Positions 51,164-60,708 are shown, numbered from the stretch's first letter. The stretch is DNA of 62,206 bases from UMGS1696 sp964457685 (GCA_964457685.1 CAYWFS010000005.1:1-62206); one strand, 5' to 3'. The notes: generated by a model from the letters alone, not told the origin. Numbers and translations: made by a program.

Positions 51164-53332
51164 GTGCAGACAAATGAAAATCAAATAAAATATTCGCCGG
51201 AAACTTCTGTCTCAATCTTAAAAGGAGTGGGAGAGGCGAGGCTGAAAGCTCTTTGCGGCATGGGAATAAACACGCTCTCTGACCTTGTGAAGTGCTATCC
51301 GAGGGCGTATCAGAACCGTGGTGAATTGTCAACGACTGCTGAGATAAAGGAAAAGCTGGTGGGCGGTGAGAGCGATGTGTTTTCCGTTGTTCTTACGGTT
51401 TCCTCAGAGCCGACAACGAAGCTGATACGCCGTGGAATGCTCCTTACAAAGCTCCGTGCGTTCGATGAATACGGAACGGTGCAGATAACGTATTTTAATC
51501 AGCAGTACCTGAAATCTACCATGCACACGGGAGGAGTTTTCCGCTTCTTCGGTCGTGTGTCAGTTGACGGACGCTCTCTTGTAATGACAAACCCGATTAC
51601 GGAGCCGTACACCGACACAGAGCCGCTCAGAGGTATTGTTCCCGTGTATCCGCTGAGAGCAGGACTCAAGCAGAAATTCATGTCGGGGATAGCTACCGAA
51701 GCTCTAAGACTGCTGTCGGGAAGTCTTACCGAATTTTTGCCGAGCGAAATTCTTTCCGAGTTGTCACTTCCGACTTATTCCTACGCACTGAATTCCGTGC
51801 ATAATCCGGTGCGAACGGAGGATATAGTAAACGCAAGACGCAGACTTACATTCAACGAACTTTTTCTCATGATGCTTGCACTGAATGTAAGAGGAAATGA
51901 AACAAAGCGAAATAACAGCGTTCCGATAAAGGATTGCGGAATAGACGAGTTTGTAAAAAGTCTGCCGTATGAGTTGACAAATGCACAGAAAAGGTGTATT
52001 TCCGAGATAATCGGCGATATGTCAGGGGAATGTCTTATGAATCGCATTCTTACGGGAGATGTCGGAAGCGGAAAGACAATAGTTGCCGCCGCCGCTTGTT
52101 ATTCCGCTGTCAAAAACGGTTACAGAGCCGCTCTTATGGTGCCGACGGAAATACTTGCAGAACAGCACGCAGAGGATTTTTGCAAGCTTTTCGGAGGATT
52201 CGGAATAAAATGCGTACTCCTAACAGGCTCAACGAAGAAAAAAGAACGTGAAGCAATTCTTGCGGGTTTGAGAGACGGCGGTGACAGAATAGATATAGTT
52301 ATCGGAACACAGGCACTTATCTCGGAGAACGTGGTGATAGATAAGCTCGGACTTGCCGTTATAGACGAACAGCACAGATTCGGTGTGGCTCAGCGTGCGG
52401 CACTGTTTGAAAAGGCAGAAAGCGTTCACTGTCTTGTAATGAGTGCGACACCGATACCGAGAACCATGACCCTTGCAGCCTACGGAAGTATTGCAGTTTC
52501 GAGAATAGACGAGCTTCCGAGTGGCAGACAAAAGACAGACACGTTCATTGTAAACGAAAGCTACAGAAGCAGACTTATCGCATTCATCAAAAAACAGGCG
52601 GACGAGGGACACCAGACCTATGTTGTATGTCCTGCCGTGGAGGAAAAGACGGATAACGAGACCGACAGTGAAAATATGGGAAATATTTCCTTCGATGAGG
52701 TGCTGTTTAATGAAAAGCTACCGATGAAAGCGGCGGAAACAACAGCGGAAGAGCTTAGAGAAGCACTACCGGAGCTGAAAATAGGACTGATACACGGAAA
52801 AATGAAGAATGTCGAAAGAGAACAGGTTATGCGTGAGTTTGAGCAGGGAATTGTTGACGTTCTTGTGTCCACAACGGTCATTGAAGTCGGAGTAAACGTG
52901 CCGAACGCTTCTCTTATGATAGTGGAAAACGCGGAAAGATTCGGCTTGTCACAGCTTCATCAGCTAAGGGGGAGAGTAGGACGAGGAAAAATAAAATCGT
53001 ATTTCATTCTTGTTTCGGACTCGACAGACAACACGTCAAGAGAGAGACTCAGAGCTATAAAAAGTACGACAGACGGTTTCGAGATAGCGGAATACGACTT
53101 AAAACAGCGTGGTCCCGGAGACTTCTTTTCCGATAACGGAATAATACGACAGAGCGGAGAGGTTGACCTTGCACTTGCTTCAGCCTGCACGGATACCGAT
53201 ATGATAGAAAAAGCATCGTATTATGCGAAAAAAACGGCAGATGAAGACCCTACGCTTTCAACCGAAAAAAATCGGCTCCTCAGACGACAGCTTGCGAGAT
53301 TTATAAAAAACACCTCGAAAACTCAAAACTGA
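51164..53332 (+). CDS. recG: ATP-dependent DNA helicase RecG
   Basis: RecG reverses stalled replication forks and migrates Holliday junctions. The 722 residues have an N-terminal wedge/OB domain (to about 250), helicase domain 1 with Walker A ILTGDVGSGKTIVAAAA and DEQH box VIDEQHRFG, and helicase domain 2 with TTVIEVGVNVPNASLM and QLHQLRGRVGRG. I use GTG at 51164, seven bases after GAGGGGAG; a longer in-frame ATG at 51092 would start upstream of or at the promoter -10 and has no ribosome site. It is monocistronic. Confidence 0.94.
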   Translation: MQTNENQIKYSPETSVSILKGVGEARLKALCGMGINTLSDLVKCYPRAYQNRGELSTTAEIKEKLVGGESDVFSVVLTVSSEPTTKLIRRGMLLTKLRAFDEYGTVQITYFNQQYLKSTMHTGGVFRFFGRVSVDGRSLVMTNPITEPYTDTEPLRGIVPVYPLRAGLKQKFMSGIATEALRLLSGSLTEFLPSEILSELSLPTYSYALNSVHNPVRTEDIVNARRRLTFNELFLMMLALNVRGNETKRNNSVPIKDCGIDEFVKSLPYELTNAQKRCISEIIGDMSGECLMNRILTGDVGSGKTIVAAAACYSAVKNGYRAALMVPTEILAEQHAEDFCKLFGGFGIKCVLLTGSTKKKEREAILAGLRDGGDRIDIVIGTQALISENVVIDKLGLAVIDEQHRFGVAQRAALFEKAESVHCLVMSATPIPRTMTLAAYGSIAVSRIDELPSGRQKTDTFIVNESYRSRLIAFIKKQADEGHQTYVVCPAVEEKTDNETDSENMGNISFDEVLFNEKLPMKAAETTAEELREALPELKIGLIHGKMKNVEREQVMREFEQGIVDVLVSTTVIEVGVNVPNASLMIVENAERFGLSQLHQLRGRVGRGKIKSYFILVSDSTDNTSRERLRAIKSTTDGFEIAEYDLKQRGPGDFFSDNGIIRQSGEVDLALASACTDTDMIEKASYYAKKTADEDPTLSTEKNRLLRRQLARFIKNTSKTQN

Positions 53333-53333
53333 A

Positions 53334-53381
53334 CAAAAAAATGCGTATCACTCAAAATCAGAGTAAATACGCATTTTATTT
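53334..53381. terminator. bidirectional terminator
   Basis: ATGCGTAT (53341-53348) pairs with ATACGCAT (53367-53374), with an inner ACTC/GAGT pair, seven A on the left and TTTTATTTTAT on the right. It separates recG from the convergent obg operon. Confidence 0.88.
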
Positions 53382-53857
53382 TATCTTCCGAAGTATTCGG
53401 CTATAATATCGGGGTTACGTTTTTCCTGCTTTTTCATCATGGAGAAAATATTCGAAAGCGATGTGGAAAGCTTCGCAAGTCGTTCCGCAACCTCCATGGG
53501 AGATGAGTCGGTAAGTGAAATAGTATCTCGTGTGACGCTAAAGCTGTTCATGTCAAGACGTTCGTGTATCGAAAGTAGGGACGAAAATGTTCGACAGTCA
53601 AAACAGGCGTAAGGAAGCGGTAATGTGAAAACGGACTTGCCGTGCTTCAAAAGCTCATGCTCAGATTCGGTAAGAGCGTCCGTTGCCACAGCCTTGACAT
53701 CGTCATTTTCGCATTCCTTTAATAAAATCGTGTCTCCCGAGAGATATAAAGCTCGAATATCGCTTTTCAGGCAGATACCGAGATCTTCGAGAAAAGCACA
53801 GGACCCAGCAAGTTCGTTTGAGTAATCTATCACGTTGTTATCAGTTGACAAATTCAA
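53381..53857 (-). CDS. hypothetical protein after obg
   Basis: This protein of about 158 residues has no domain I recognise. It has no signal peptide or membrane segment. It looks mainly helical, with a Lys/Arg-rich tail (MMKKQEKRN) and a Cys pair in PYACFDCRTF. The start is uncertain: the TTG at 53857 overlaps the end of obg by 17 bases, and a GTG at 53833 is an alternative. Neither has a clear ribosome site, so translational coupling to obg is likely. It is last in the aminotransferase-ppa-obg operon. Confidence 0.65.
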   Translation of the reverse strand: MNLSTDNNVIDYSNELAGSCAFLEDLGICLKSDIRALYLSGDTILLKECENDDVKAVATDALTESEHELLKHGKSVFTLPLPYACFDCRTFSSLLSIHERLDMNSFSVTRDTISLTDSSPMEVAERLAKLSTSLSNIFSMMKKQEKRNPDIIAEYFGR

Positions 53858-55154
53858 ATTCGATGTCGCCTATTCTTACCATGTCACCGTCTGTACAGCC
53901 TGCTTCTCTGAGTCTTTCGATTATGCCCGACTTCGAGAGTGAGCGTTCAAAATACATAAGAGATTCTCTGTCCATGAAGTTTACACGATCCACAAGAGCC
54001 TCTACCCAACGTCCTTCGAGGTTGAAGAAAGCGTCGTCGGTTCTGAATATTCTTACGTTTTCGGCACCGTCGGAGTCCATGGAATCCTCAACGGGAACTA
54101 CTTCGTCTTCGTATACCGTAATGGGAGGAAGCTCTCTCAGCATTTCCGCAACCTTGTCAACGAGAGTTTTAAGGCCCTCTTTCTTGAATGCGGAGATATA
54201 TACGACTTCGTAGCCCTCTTCGTGACAGCGTTTTTCAAGTGCTTCGCATTCTTCGCTGAGCTCGGGTATCATTGCAAATTCATCCTCGGCATTTACAAGC
54301 ATATCAGCCTTGTTTGCCGCAATTATTCTGGGACGAGCCGCAAGATCATGGGAGAACTTTTCAAGCTCTGAGGAGATGGTTTCAAAGTCTTCGAGAGGTG
54401 TGCGACCCTCCTGACCCGAAATATCGACTACCTGAATAAGCATACGGCAACGCTCAATATGACGGAGGAAGTTGTGACCGAGACCCGCACCGTCGGACGC
54501 ACCCTCGATAAGACCGGGAATATCCGCCATAACAAAGCCCGATTCGCCGCCTGTTGATACCACACCGAGGTTAGGCTCAAGAGTAGTAAAATGGTAGTCG
54601 GCTATCTTCGGACGTGCGGAGGAAAGTGCGGCAAGGAGTGAGGATTTTCCGGCAGAGGGAAGACCTGCAAGACCAACGTCCGCTATCATCTTCAGCTCAA
54701 GGATAACTTCCTTTTCTTCACCGGGGATACCTGCCTTTGCAAAACGGGGAATCTGTCTTGTGGGAGTTGCGAAGTGACGATTTCCCCAACCGCCTCGACC
54801 GCCTCGGCACAGAATAAAGTCTTCATCTCCCGACATATCGTGGATGATTCTTTCGGTGTCCGCTTCCTTAATGAGAGTGCCTCTGGGAACAAGAATGAAA
54901 ACATCCTCGCCGTTTGCACCGTGGAATTTTGCACCTGCACCGTCACCGCCGTTCTGAGCGATGAATTTACGCTTGTAACGAAAAGCAAGGAGAGTGTTTG
55001 AACCCTCGTCTATTCTTACAATGACGTTACCGCCGTTACCGCCGTCACCACCATCGGGACCGCCCTTTGCAACGTATTTTTCACGTCTGAACGAAACGAC
55101 ACCGTTACCGCCGTTTCCTGCTTTTGTATAAATTTTTATCTTGTCTATAAACAT
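53841..55154 (-). CDS. obg: GTPase Obg
   Basis: Obg is an essential ribosome-assembly and stress GTPase. The 437 residues begin with the glycine-rich Obg fold (AGNGGNGVVSFRREKYVAKG and repeated GGxGG), then the G domain with GLPSAGKSSLL (G1), DIPGLIEGAS (G3) and NKAD (G4), and end with the OCT domain (about 360-430) found in Firmicutes. Its ATG lies one base after the ppa stop. Confidence 0.96.
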   Translation of the reverse strand: MFIDKIKIYTKAGNGGNGVVSFRREKYVAKGGPDGGDGGNGGNVIVRIDEGSNTLLAFRYKRKFIAQNGGDGAGAKFHGANGEDVFILVPRGTLIKEADTERIIHDMSGDEDFILCRGGRGGWGNRHFATPTRQIPRFAKAGIPGEEKEVILELKMIADVGLAGLPSAGKSSLLAALSSARPKIADYHFTTLEPNLGVVSTGGESGFVMADIPGLIEGASDGAGLGHNFLRHIERCRMLIQVVDISGQEGRTPLEDFETISSELEKFSHDLAARPRIIAANKADMLVNAEDEFAMIPELSEECEALEKRCHEEGYEVVYISAFKKEGLKTLVDKVAEMLRELPPITVYEDEVVPVEDSMDSDGAENVRIFRTDDAFFNLEGRWVEALVDRVNFMDRESLMYFERSLSKSGIIERLREAGCTDGDMVRIGDIEFEFVN

Positions 55155-55155
55155 A

Positions 55156-55698
55156 TCAGATATTTAAAAGTTCCTGTCTTTTTTCTCTGTAGTTTTTCAG
55201 AGATTTTTCGATTATTCTTTTTGCTTCTTCGCAGTCTCCAAGCTCGTCAACCGCAGTATCCTTGTTTTCGAGAGCTTTGTATACGGAGAAAAAGTGCTTC
55301 ATTTCCTCGAATATGTGGCTCGGAAGGTCGTATATCGAGTGATAGCAGTTGTAGTACGGGTCTGTCTTACAGATTGCGATTATTTTTTCGTCGGAGCTGC
55401 CGTTATCAATCATTTTTATAACACCGATAGGGTGGCATTCAACGATCGTGAGCGGAAGTATTTCCTCGGAGCATAACACAAGTACGTCGAGAGGGTCATT
55501 GTCGTCCGCATATGTAAGAGGGATAAAGCCATAGTTTGCCGGGTAATGAGTTGATGTATAAAGTATTCTGTCGAGACGGAGAAGTCCCGTGCTTTTGTCA
55601 AGCTCATACTTGTTTTTGCTGCCCTTTGTTATTTCGATAACGGCGGGGAATGAGTCTGCCGTTACCTTTTCGGGGGCCATGTCATGCCAGATATTCAT
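55156..55698 (-). CDS. ppa: inorganic pyrophosphatase, family I
   Basis: Soluble PPase hydrolyses pyrophosphate to phosphate. The 180 residues show the family I features: EITKGSKNKYELDK, the Tyr-rich YPANYGFIPLTYADDNDPLDVLV with the DxDPxD metal ligands, and a later K/DPYY segment. Because the window also encodes a PPi-type phosphofructokinase, PPi hydrolysis here would compete with its use in glycolysis unless regulated. It stands 24 bases after the aminotransferase and directly before obg. Confidence 0.93.
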   Translation of the reverse strand: MNIWHDMAPEKVTADSFPAVIEITKGSKNKYELDKSTGLLRLDRILYTSTHYPANYGFIPLTYADDNDPLDVLVLCSEEILPLTIVECHPIGVIKMIDNGSSDEKIIAICKTDPYYNCYHSIYDLPSHIFEEMKHFFSVYKALENKDTAVDELGDCEEAKRIIEKSLKNYREKRQELLNI

Positions 55699-55722
55699 GC
55701 TTTTTCTACCTTTGCTGTTTTA

Positions 55723-56916
55723 TTATTCGCCGAACATTTCGTGTGCAAGCTTGCCGAGTATTTCGATTCCCTTAACAATATCTTCATCGGAGGGAGTGGA
55801 GTAGTTGAGTCTGAACGAGTCGGAGGGAGCCTCGGTGTCGCAGTTGAATGCAGTTCCGGGAACTACCGCAACCTTGTTTTCGAGAGCCTTCTTTATAAAT
55901 TCAGCTGAGTTTGTGCCGTTCGGGAGAGTACACCATATGAAAAGTCCACCCTCGGGACGAGTGTATTTAACGCACTTCGGCATATGCTTGTCAAGCTCGG
56001 AAAGCATAAGACCGCACTTTTCGCGATAGAGCTTCTTTATCATTTCGATGTGTCCGTCAATATCACGCTCGGTCATGTATCTGTAGCAGAGCATCTGGAA
56101 CATAATGTTCGTGTGAACGTCTTCAACCTGTTTTGCGACTACCATCTTTGATACAAGCTCTTTCGGACCGCAGATGAAGCCGATTCTCATGCCGGAGGAA
56201 AGAATCTTTGAGAATGAGGAGCAGTATACCACAAGACCCTCTGTGTCAAAGGATTTGTAGGTGGGAACATCTTCTCCCGCAAAACGAAGCTCGCCGTAGG
56301 GGTTGTCTTCGAGAATAACAACCTCGTACTTCTTTGCAAGCTCATATACTCTCTTGCGGTTTTCGAGAGTTGAGGTGATTCCGGCGGGATTGTGGAATGT
56401 GGGGATGAGGTAGAGAAGCTTTACGTTTTCGGTAGTGGAAAGAACCTCTTCAAGCTTTTCCGTGTCAATACCGTCGTCACAAAGCGGAACACCCACTGTT
56501 TTTGCACCGAGAGAACGGAATGCGTTTAAAGCACCGATGAAGGACGGATTTTCGCATACAACAACGTCACCCTCGTTACAGAGAGCCTTGCAGAGAAGCT
56601 CAATACCCTGCTGACCGCCCGTTGTGATTATTGTGTCATCGTTCTCACTTCCGATACCGAACTTGTTCTTGAGTCTTTCGGATACTGCACGTCTGAGCGG
56701 CGGATAACCCTCTGTAATGCTGTACTGGAGAGCGGCGGTGGAATCGTTTTCGTATATGTCGGCGGTAAGCTCTGCAAGCTCCTTTGCCGGGAAAGAGAGA
56801 GGGGAAGGGTTTCCGGCAGCAAAGCTGATTATCGTGGGGTCGGAGAGGGATTTGAATATCTCTCTGATTGCGGAGGGCTTGAGATTTGCGAGTTTATTTG
56901 AGATTTTATATTCCAT
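55723..56916 (-). CDS. PLP-dependent aminotransferase (fold type I)
   Basis: This 397-residue class I/II aminotransferase resembles 2-aminoadipate/aromatic transaminases of the LysN/ARO8/MocR-catalytic group. The PLP lysine is in YCSSFSKILSSGMRIGFI. The Asn/Pro/Gly segment IPTFHNPAGIT and the YGELRFAGED cofactor region are intact. The N-terminus begins with ISNKLANLKPSAIREIFKSL, and there is no DNA-binding domain. It could supply the last step for Tyr/Phe synthesis, which the aro operon lacks, but the substrate is not fixed by sequence. Confidence 0.88.
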   Translation of the reverse strand: MEYKISNKLANLKPSAIREIFKSLSDPTIISFAAGNPSPLSFPAKELAELTADIYENDSTAALQYSITEGYPPLRRAVSERLKNKFGIGSENDDTIITTGGQQGIELLCKALCNEGDVVVCENPSFIGALNAFRSLGAKTVGVPLCDDGIDTEKLEEVLSTTENVKLLYLIPTFHNPAGITSTLENRKRVYELAKKYEVVILEDNPYGELRFAGEDVPTYKSFDTEGLVVYCSSFSKILSSGMRIGFICGPKELVSKMVVAKQVEDVHTNIMFQMLCYRYMTERDIDGHIEMIKKLYREKCGLMLSELDKHMPKCVKYTRPEGGLFIWCTLPNGTNSAEFIKKALENKVAVVPGTAFNCDTEAPSDSFRLNYSTPSDEDIVKGIEILGKLAHEMFGE

Positions 56917-56964
56917 GACAGTATACTCCTCTTTGAATAATGCTTTTTCATTCTTTAATAATAT

Positions 56965-56993
56965 ATTCTACCATACGAAATGGGAAAATACAA
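56965..56993 (-). promoter_or_regulatory. promoter of the aminotransferase-ppa-obg operon
   Basis: TTGTAT (56988-56993), 17 bases, then TAGAAT (56965-56970) preceded by TGG (extended -10) on the minus strand; the ATG at 56916 is 48 bases downstream. Confidence 0.75.
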
Positions 56994-57046
56994 TAGCAAT
57001 AATGAGAAGAAAAAGGAAAAGTTTTTGAAAATATGTCGTATAACTC

Positions 57047-57075
57047 TTGATAAATCATGCGTAATTTGCTATACT
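57047..57075 (+). promoter_or_regulatory. promoter of the MazG-HAD/aspS operon
   Basis: TTGATA (57047-57052), 17 bases, TATACT (57070-57075). It falls within the longer open frame that begins at 56980, which supports the later start at 57130. Confidence 0.82.
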
Positions 57076-57129
57076 TATAAAGCGGTCTCTGCGTTTGCCG
57101 AGATAACGTATATCACAAAAAGGACACGA

Positions 57130-57909
57130 ATGGTAATGGACGCAAAAATATCCGATTTTCTGAAAATGCAACACGACCTTGCCGTTGAAAAAGGGTGGAC
57201 GGGGGACAGAACTCCCGAAAAAGCACCGTTTTCCATACTTTGGAGCATTGATGAGCTTGGTGAGGCTATTGCGATAATAAAGAAAAAAGGCTCTGAGGGA
57301 ATTATGGAAAACGAAACCGTAAGAGCTCACTTTGTCGAAGAAATTGCGGACACGTTTATGTATCTTTTTGATATGATGAACGCCTATGGAATAACTGCGG
57401 AAGAGTTTTCGGACGCATATATAAGCAAATTTGAAAAGAACATGGGCAGGCAATGGAGTGAAAATAAGATAATGTACGAAAACAGCAATACTAAGCTTAT
57501 TATATTTGACATGGAGGGAAGCATAGTCCACGAAACAACCGCTGTTCCCTCTGCGGAAAGACTTCTCGAAACCTTGTCTCGTACCGACATCAAGCTTGTT
57601 CTTCTGTCGGACTTCGATACCGAAAAGGTGCTGAAAATACTTGAAGAAAACGGTCTCGATTCAGGAGTGTTCCATTCCATAATCAAGTCTCAGCATTACG
57701 GTGAAGCATTCGAGACTGCTATGACCGATTTCGGAGTAAAGCCGGAGGAAGCAATGGTTTGCACAGGCTCCAATGTGGCACTCAAAATAGCTCAGAGACT
57801 CGGTATGGTTCCTTGTGCGGTAAAGGGTCGTTTCAGCAATGCCATGTACGAAAAAGCCGGAGCAAAGCACATAGTATCCGATATTATCGAAATAGAAAAA
57901 GTATTATAA
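57130..57909 (+). CDS. MazG-like pyrophosphohydrolase fused to degenerate HAD domain
   Basis: This 259-residue protein has two parts. The N-terminal half (about 5-112) is an all-alpha NTP pyrophosphohydrolase with the metal motif pair DELGEA and EEIADTF (ExxE...ExxD), expected to hydrolyse nucleotide triphosphates. The C-terminal half (about 120-259) has the HAD fold order, but its catalytic residues have drifted: motif I is FDMEGS rather than DxDG/T, and motif IV is TGSNVALKIA rather than GDxxxD. The HAD half is therefore probably regulatory or structural. The start at 57130 has AAAGGA upstream. It precedes aspS by 25 bases. Confidence 0.8.
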   Translation: MVMDAKISDFLKMQHDLAVEKGWTGDRTPEKAPFSILWSIDELGEAIAIIKKKGSEGIMENETVRAHFVEEIADTFMYLFDMMNAYGITAEEFSDAYISKFEKNMGRQWSENKIMYENSNTKLIIFDMEGSIVHETTAVPSAERLLETLSRTDIKLVLLSDFDTEKVLKILEENGLDSGVFHSIIKSQHYGEAFETAMTDFGVKPEEAMVCTGSNVALKIAQRLGMVPCAVKGRFSNAMYEKAGAKHIVSDIIEIEKVL

Positions 57910-57934
57910 AATTTTATAAGGGATATAGATCATC

Positions 57935-59728
57935 ATGGAAACATTTACAAAACAGGACAAAAGAAGTTGCTACTGCGGTACTCTTACTTCTGCCGACATC
58001 GGTAAAAGAGTATCCGTTGCGGGATGGGCACAGAGAACAAGAGACCTCGGAAGTCTTATATTCATTGACCTCAGAGACAGAACAGGTATAGTTCAGCTCG
58101 CATTTGACGACAAGACAGACCGTGAGGTTTTCGATAAAGCGTTCGGTGTAAGAGCTGAATACGTTATCTCCGCACAGGGTGTTGTTCGCTCAAGAGGAGA
58201 GGGTGCCGTAAACAAGAATATCCCCACGGGTGAAATCGAAGTGTATGTTGAAAGCATGAAGATACTTTCCGCAGCACAGACCCCTCCCTTTGAAATCAAG
58301 GACGACAACAATGTAAGAGACGAGATAGCTCTCAAGTACAGATACCTCGACCTCCGCCGTCCCTCCCTCCAAAGAAACATTCTCATGCGTCACGAAATCG
58401 CTCGTGTAACAAGAGAATACTATTATGAAAACGGATTTATCGAAATAGAAACTCCTATGATGATAAAGCCTACTCCCGAAGGTGCAAGAGACTACCTTGT
58501 TCCCTCGAGAATCCACAAGGGAAGCTTCTATGCACTTCCGCAGTCTCCCCAGATTTACAAACAGCTTCTCATGCTTTCCGGCTTTGACAGATATATCCAG
58601 CTTGCGAGATGCTTCCGTGACGAAGACCTCAGAGCTGACCGTCAGCCCGAATTTACTCAGATAGACCTTGAAATGTCGTTCGTTGACGAAGAAGATATTA
58701 TGTCCATGAACGAGGGCTACATCGCACGTCTTTTTAAGGAGATACTGAACGTAGATATTCCTCTTCCGCTTCCGAGACTCACCTTCAAAGAAGCAATGGA
58801 GCGTTACGGTTCCGATAAGCCCGATACACGCTACGGTATGGAGCTTCAGAATATCTCCGACCTTGTTGCAGGCAGCGGATTCTCCGTATTTGCGGATGCT
58901 GTTGCAAACGGCGGTAGCGTAAGAGCAATCGTTGCAAAGAATGCCGCTTCCGTTTATACCCGTAAGGAAATAGACAAGCTCACCGCACACGCAAAGGGAA
59001 TCGGTGCAAAGGGTCTTGCTTACATAAGATTTGTTGACGATACTCCGAACTGCTCCTTCGCTAAGTTCATGGCAGAGGGCGAGCTTGAAGCTATCATGGA
59101 ACGCATCGGCTGTGAAAAGGGTGACGTTGCAATCATTGTTGCAGACAAGGACAGCACTGTATTCACTGTTCTCGGAGCTTTGAGACAGATGATGGCAAAG
59201 CACCTCGATATAATCCCCGAAGGCTACAACTTCCTTTGGATTACGGAATTCCCGTTCTTCGAGTGGGATGAAGAAAGCGGAACATGGCTTGCAATGCACC
59301 ATCCCTTCACAATGCCTCTCGATGAATGCCTTGGATATATAGATACAGATCCCGGTAAGGTAAGAGCAAAGTGCTACGACCTTGTACTTAACGGTATCGA
59401 AATTTCCTCCGGTTCTATCAGAATCACCGACTACGAGCTTCAGCAGCATATGTTCCGCAGACTCGGACTCACAGAGGAAGAAATCGAGCGTAAGTTCGGA
59501 TTCCTTGTTGACGCATATAAGTACGGTGCTCCTCCGCATGGTGGTGCCGCTCTCGGTCTCGACAGACTTGCAATGCTCATGAGCGGATGCGACAACCTCA
59601 GAGACGTAACGGCATTCCCGAAGATTCAGAATGCGTCCGAGCTTCTCTCAAAATGCCCTGCACCTGCTGACCCGAAGGCTCTCGAAGAGCTTGGTCTTGC
59701 TGTCGTAAGCTCCGAAGACGAAGAATAA
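57935..59728 (+). CDS. aspS: aspartyl-tRNA synthetase
   Basis: AspS charges tRNA-Asp. The 597-residue size is that of the bacterial form with a GAD insertion. It has an N-terminal OB anticodon domain (VAGWAQRTRDLGSLIFIDLRD), motif 2 ARCFRDEDLRADRQPEFTQ (its FRDE core near residue 225) and motif 3 GAALGLDRLAMLM near the end. Whether it is discriminating cannot be settled by eye. The ATG at 57935 follows AAGGGATAT. Confidence 0.96.
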   Translation: METFTKQDKRSCYCGTLTSADIGKRVSVAGWAQRTRDLGSLIFIDLRDRTGIVQLAFDDKTDREVFDKAFGVRAEYVISAQGVVRSRGEGAVNKNIPTGEIEVYVESMKILSAAQTPPFEIKDDNNVRDEIALKYRYLDLRRPSLQRNILMRHEIARVTREYYYENGFIEIETPMMIKPTPEGARDYLVPSRIHKGSFYALPQSPQIYKQLLMLSGFDRYIQLARCFRDEDLRADRQPEFTQIDLEMSFVDEEDIMSMNEGYIARLFKEILNVDIPLPLPRLTFKEAMERYGSDKPDTRYGMELQNISDLVAGSGFSVFADAVANGGSVRAIVAKNAASVYTRKEIDKLTAHAKGIGAKGLAYIRFVDDTPNCSFAKFMAEGELEAIMERIGCEKGDVAIIVADKDSTVFTVLGALRQMMAKHLDIIPEGYNFLWITEFPFFEWDEESGTWLAMHHPFTMPLDECLGYIDTDPGKVRAKCYDLVLNGIEISSGSIRITDYELQQHMFRRLGLTEEEIERKFGFLVDAYKYGAPPHGGAALGLDRLAMLMSGCDNLRDVTAFPKIQNASELLSKCPAPADPKALEELGLAVVSSEDEE

Positions 59729-59757
59729 AAAAATTTAAATAAACCAGGAGTAACGTC

Positions 59758-60534
59758 ATGGAAATATTTAACCTGTGGGAAAATGTTCCCGGGCTTTGCA
59801 ATGAAGTACCTGTTATCGAGTACTTCCCGGCTCAGGAAAAAAAGACGAGTGCTACCGTTGTTATATTGCCCGGTGGTGCTTACTGCATGAGAGCAGAGCA
59901 TGAGGGAAAGGGATACGCCGAGTACTTCAATTCCATCGGAATGGATGCGTTCGTATGCGAATACCGTGTGTCTCCTCACCGTTTCCCGCTTCCGCTTCTT
60001 GACGCAAGACGTGCTGTCAGATTCGTCAGAGCAAATGCGGAAAAGTTCGGTGTTGACCCGAGCAGAGTTGCAATAATGGGATCTTCTGCCGGCGGTCATC
60101 TTGCGGCACTTACATCGACCTATACCGACCCCGTAGAGTATGAGGGAGACGAGCTTGATAAGATTGACCCCATTCCGAACGCAACGATACTTTGCTATCC
60201 GGTAGTTCATCTTCCCGACGAAACACACGTTGCACACGTCGGAAGCTATGAGAATCTTCTCGGAGAAAATAAGAGCTACAGCGACTACTCTCCCGACCTT
60301 CTCGTAACCGATACTACCCCCGTAGCATTCATTTGGCACACCTCAAACGATACCTGCGTAAACGTAATAAACAGCTACCTGTACGCAACCGCCCTCAGAA
60401 ATCACGGAATCAAGCATGAACTTCATGTATTCCCCGACGGACCTCACGGACTTGGTCTTGCGAAGAACTCTCCTCATGTTGCACAGTGGACGGGACTTCT
60501 CGAGAACTGGATAAAGAACCTCGGTTGGCTTTAA
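59758..60534 (+). CDS. alpha/beta-hydrolase, esterase/acetyl xylan esterase-like
   Basis: This 258-residue cytoplasmic hydrolase has the oxyanion motif LPGGAYCMRA, the nucleophile elbow IMGSSAGGHLA and a C-terminal His in PDGPHGLGLA (Asp in the HTSNDTCV region). The layout is that of the BD-FAE/acetylxylan-esterase-like group of the hormone-sensitive-lipase branch, which often deacetylates xylo-oligosaccharides. With the xyl module in the same window, intracellular deacetylation of imported oligosaccharides is plausible, but other esters cannot be excluded. It lies 29 bases after aspS with CAGGAG before the ATG. Confidence 0.82.
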   Translation: MEIFNLWENVPGLCNEVPVIEYFPAQEKKTSATVVILPGGAYCMRAEHEGKGYAEYFNSIGMDAFVCEYRVSPHRFPLPLLDARRAVRFVRANAEKFGVDPSRVAIMGSSAGGHLAALTSTYTDPVEYEGDELDKIDPIPNATILCYPVVHLPDETHVAHVGSYENLLGENKSYSDYSPDLLVTDTTPVAFIWHTSNDTCVNVINSYLYATALRNHGIKHELHVFPDGPHGLGLAKNSPHVAQWTGLLENWIKNLGWL

Positions 60535-60556
60535 TTTGACCGAATTATAAAATAAA

Positions 60557-60645
60557 AGAGACTGATTGCCGCGAAGTGACTACCCAAAAGTCAGACCGAA
60601 AATCTAACGCTTGGGAGGAACTTCAAATATCAGTCTCTTTTTTTG
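60557..60645 (+). terminator. structured 3'-end element 4 (terminator with conserved core)
   Basis: The outer stem AGAGACTGAT/ATCAGTCTCT is perfect and followed by T runs. A GAAGT/ACTTC pair lies inside, and within it the core ACCCAAAAGTCAGACCGAA, AATCTAACGCTTGGGAGG. The core matches elements 1 and 2. It lies at the end of the aspS operon, convergent with purC. Confidence 0.82.
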
Positions 60646-60708
60646 ATTTATAGCAAAAAAACATCTCCCCATAGCCGTAAAAGCATAGGGGAGACGAATT
60701 TTTTTAAT

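Noticed and set aside
58190..59539. 449-codon open frame antisense to aspS
   Set aside because: AspRS motifs 2 and 3 fix the coding strand; the antisense frame shows no family.
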